Below, in pieces: positions 5,572 to 6,799 of a stretch of 6,799 nt of DNA; positions within the stretch are counted from its first letter, which is position 1; each line of letters starts with the position of its first letter. The position numbers were made by a program, and so were the translations under genes. Source of the stretch: an uncultured Clostridia bacterium (GTDB lineage Bacteria > Bacillota > Clostridia > Christensenellales > Aristaeellaceae); assembly GCA_946615785.1 (NCBI GenBank), contig CAMOIA010000088.1:1-6799 (forward strand). Reading direction: 5' to 3'. The notes under the pieces were generated by a model. That model did not search any database, had not been told where the DNA came from, and worked only from the letters and a program-made list of their open reading frames with translations.

Positions 5572-6799
5572 ATGAAACAGTACCAGGTGACCGGGATGAG
5601 CTGCGCTGCCTGCGCGGCGCGGGTGGAAAAGGCCGTACGGGCAGTGGACGGGGTAACAGAGTGCGCGGTCAGCCTGCTCACCAATTCCATGGGCGTTGAG
5701 GGCAGCGCGAGCGACGAAGCCGTCGTGCAGGCGGTCGTGAATGCCGGTTACGGCGCTTCGCCAAAGGATCAGGCCGCACCTGTAAAGGCTTCGGACGACG
5801 CGCTGAAGGATACGGAAACGCCGAAGCTGAAAAAGCGTCTTGTGTGGTCCGCGATGTTCCTTGCGGCGCTGATGTACCTTTCCATGGGCGTGCACATGTG
5901 GCACTGGCCCGCGCCCGCCTTTCTGGACGGAAATCCCGCGGCGCTTGGCATCGCGCAGCTCCTGCTCTGCGTGACCGTGATGGTGATCAACCAGCGCTTT
6001 TTCATTTCGGGCGTCCGGTCCGTGCTTCACGGCGCGCCGAACATGGATACGCTGGTGGCCATGGGGTCTGCCGCGTCGTTTCTCTACAGTGTGTGGCAGC
6101 TCTTTCTTTTGACGGGCGATCCTGAAAACGGACACCTGTACATGAATTCGTTTTATTTCGAGTCCGCAGCGATGATCCTGACGCTGATCACGGTCGGCAA
6201 GATGCTGGAGGCGCGCTCTAAGGGACGCACGACAGACGCGCTCAAAAGTCTGATGCGCCTCCGTCCTGAAACAGCTGTGATCGAAAGAGACGGGAAGGAA
6301 ATGACCGTCCCCGTGTCGTCCGTGCGCATCGGCGACGTCTTTCTCGTCAGACCCGGCGAAAGCATTCCCGTGGACGGCGTAGTGCTTGAAGGCGAGAGCG
6401 CCGTCAACGAATCCGCGCTGACGGGCGAAAGCGTCCCGAATGATAAAACGCCGGGCGACGCGGTCAGCGCGGCGACGATCAACCAATCCGGCTTTCTTCG
6501 CTGCCGCGCACAGCGCGTGGGGGAGGATACGACCCTGAGCCAGATCATTCGCATGGTTTCCGACGCGGCGGCGACGAAGGCGCCCATCGCCAAGGTGGCG
6601 GACCGGGTCAGCGCGGTGTTCGTGCCCGCGGTCATTTCCATTGCAATGGTCACGCTCATCGTGTGGCTGCTGCTCGGGAGGCCCTTCGGGTTTGCCCTGG
6701 CCAGGGCCATCTCGGTCCTCGTCATCTCCTGCCCCTGCGCGCTGGGGCTGGCGACGCCGGTGGCCATCATGGTGGGCAACGGTGTGGGCGCGCGCAACG
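5572..6799 (+). CDS. copA: Copper-exporting P1B-type ATPase CopA, 3'-truncated by window edge
   Basis: The first 409 residues of an inner-membrane P-type ATPase that pumps Cu(I) out of the cytoplasm are visible, open to the window end without a stop. The order is one N-terminal heavy-metal-binding domain with GMSCAAC (C11, C14), then a short charged linker. Two helices with a loop rich in His and Trp (HMWHWP, 108-113) follow at about 90-107 and 124-139, then two more at about 158-180 and 195-212. The actuator domain has NESALTGESVP (TGES at 284-287). Helices 5 and 6 carry the ion-binding CPC at 387-389 in SCPCALGLATP. The CPC motif with GMSCAAC points to Cu(I)/Ag(I) (P1B-1) rather than zinc or cobalt. 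The phosphorylation motif DKTGT, the nucleotide-binding domain and helices 7-8 lie beyond the window. The ATG at 5572 has AAAGGAG at 5555-5561, overlapping the csoR stop, so the two genes share one transcript under CsoR control. Confidence 0.96.
   Translation, partial: MKQYQVTGMSCAACAARVEKAVRAVDGVTECAVSLLTNSMGVEGSASDEAVVQAVVNAGYGASPKDQAAPVKASDDALKDTETPKLKKRLVWSAMFLAALMYLSMGVHMWHWPAPAFLDGNPAALGIAQLLLCVTVMVINQRFFISGVRSVLHGAPNMDTLVAMGSAASFLYSVWQLFLLTGDPENGHLYMNSFYFESAAMILTLITVGKMLEARSKGRTTDALKSLMRLRPETAVIERDGKEMTVPVSSVRIGDVFLVRPGESIPVDGVVLEGESAVNESALTGESVPNDKTPGDAVSAATINQSGFLRCRAQRVGEDTTLSQIIRMVSDAAATKAPIAKVADRVSAVFVPAVISIAMVTLIVWLLLGRPFGFALARAISVLVISCPCALGLATPVAIMVGNGVGARN

Noticed and set aside
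6445..6456. DKTPGD in CopA as the P-type ATPase phosphorylation site
   Set aside because: It only resembles DKTGT. It lies in the actuator domain before the CPC helix, whereas the true phosphorylation motif follows CPC and is beyond the window.
5155..6486. Minus-strand open frame of 443 codons opposite csoR and copA
   Set aside because: It runs across the csoR promoter and operator and opposite two unmistakable copper genes, and its product is His/Arg-rich antisense sequence without motifs.

Overview
The window looks like a chromosomal housekeeping segment from a GC-rich member of the Bacillota, most likely Clostridia. This is inferred from the lon-engB gene order, strong AGGAGG-type ribosome binding sites, sigma-A promoters with textbook TATAAT boxes, intrinsic terminators, a CsoR/CopA copper pair and a YrrO-like U32 protein. 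I cannot name the genus. I see no insertion sequence, prophage gene, CRISPR array, tRNA or rRNA, and no stretch over 300 bases without a gene.

Plus strand, 1-3110. The 3' half of lon (AAA+ protease) enters from the left and begins inside its Walker A motif. It is followed after 11 bp by engB (ysxC), a ribosome-assembly GTPase. A new promoter (TTGCAT, 17 bp, TATAAT) in the 106-bp gap after engB starts a second unit. That unit holds a small protein with two tandem zinc-ribbon-like knuckles and a very acidic tail, then a calcineurin-like metallophosphoesterase 3 bp downstream. It ends at a strong hairpin terminator that may also serve the convergent gene.

Minus strand, 3121-5182. A U32-family protein (TrhP/YrrO type, probably tRNA U34 hydroxylation) lies downstream of a KDPG/KHG aldolase gene (eda). 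The aldolase has its own promoter, an excellent ribosome binding site and its own terminator, so it looks monocistronic. The U32 gene begins just beyond that terminator.

Plus strand, 5206-6799. Divergent from eda is a copper-response operon: csoR (copper-sensing repressor), then copA (copper-exporting P1B ATPase, cut off by the window end). The promoter has consensus boxes at the ideal 17-bp spacing, and the spacer is almost entirely a near-perfect CsoR operator palindrome. The circuit can be read directly: apo-CsoR should block its own promoter, and Cu(I) binding through a Cys-His-Cys site should release it and allow CopA to be made.

The least understood item is the zinc-ribbon/acidic-tail protein coupled to the phosphoesterase. 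I found no clear sign of a wholly new multi-gene system. The three readable promoters share a GC-rich sequence just after the -10 box, which is worth a genome-wide check.
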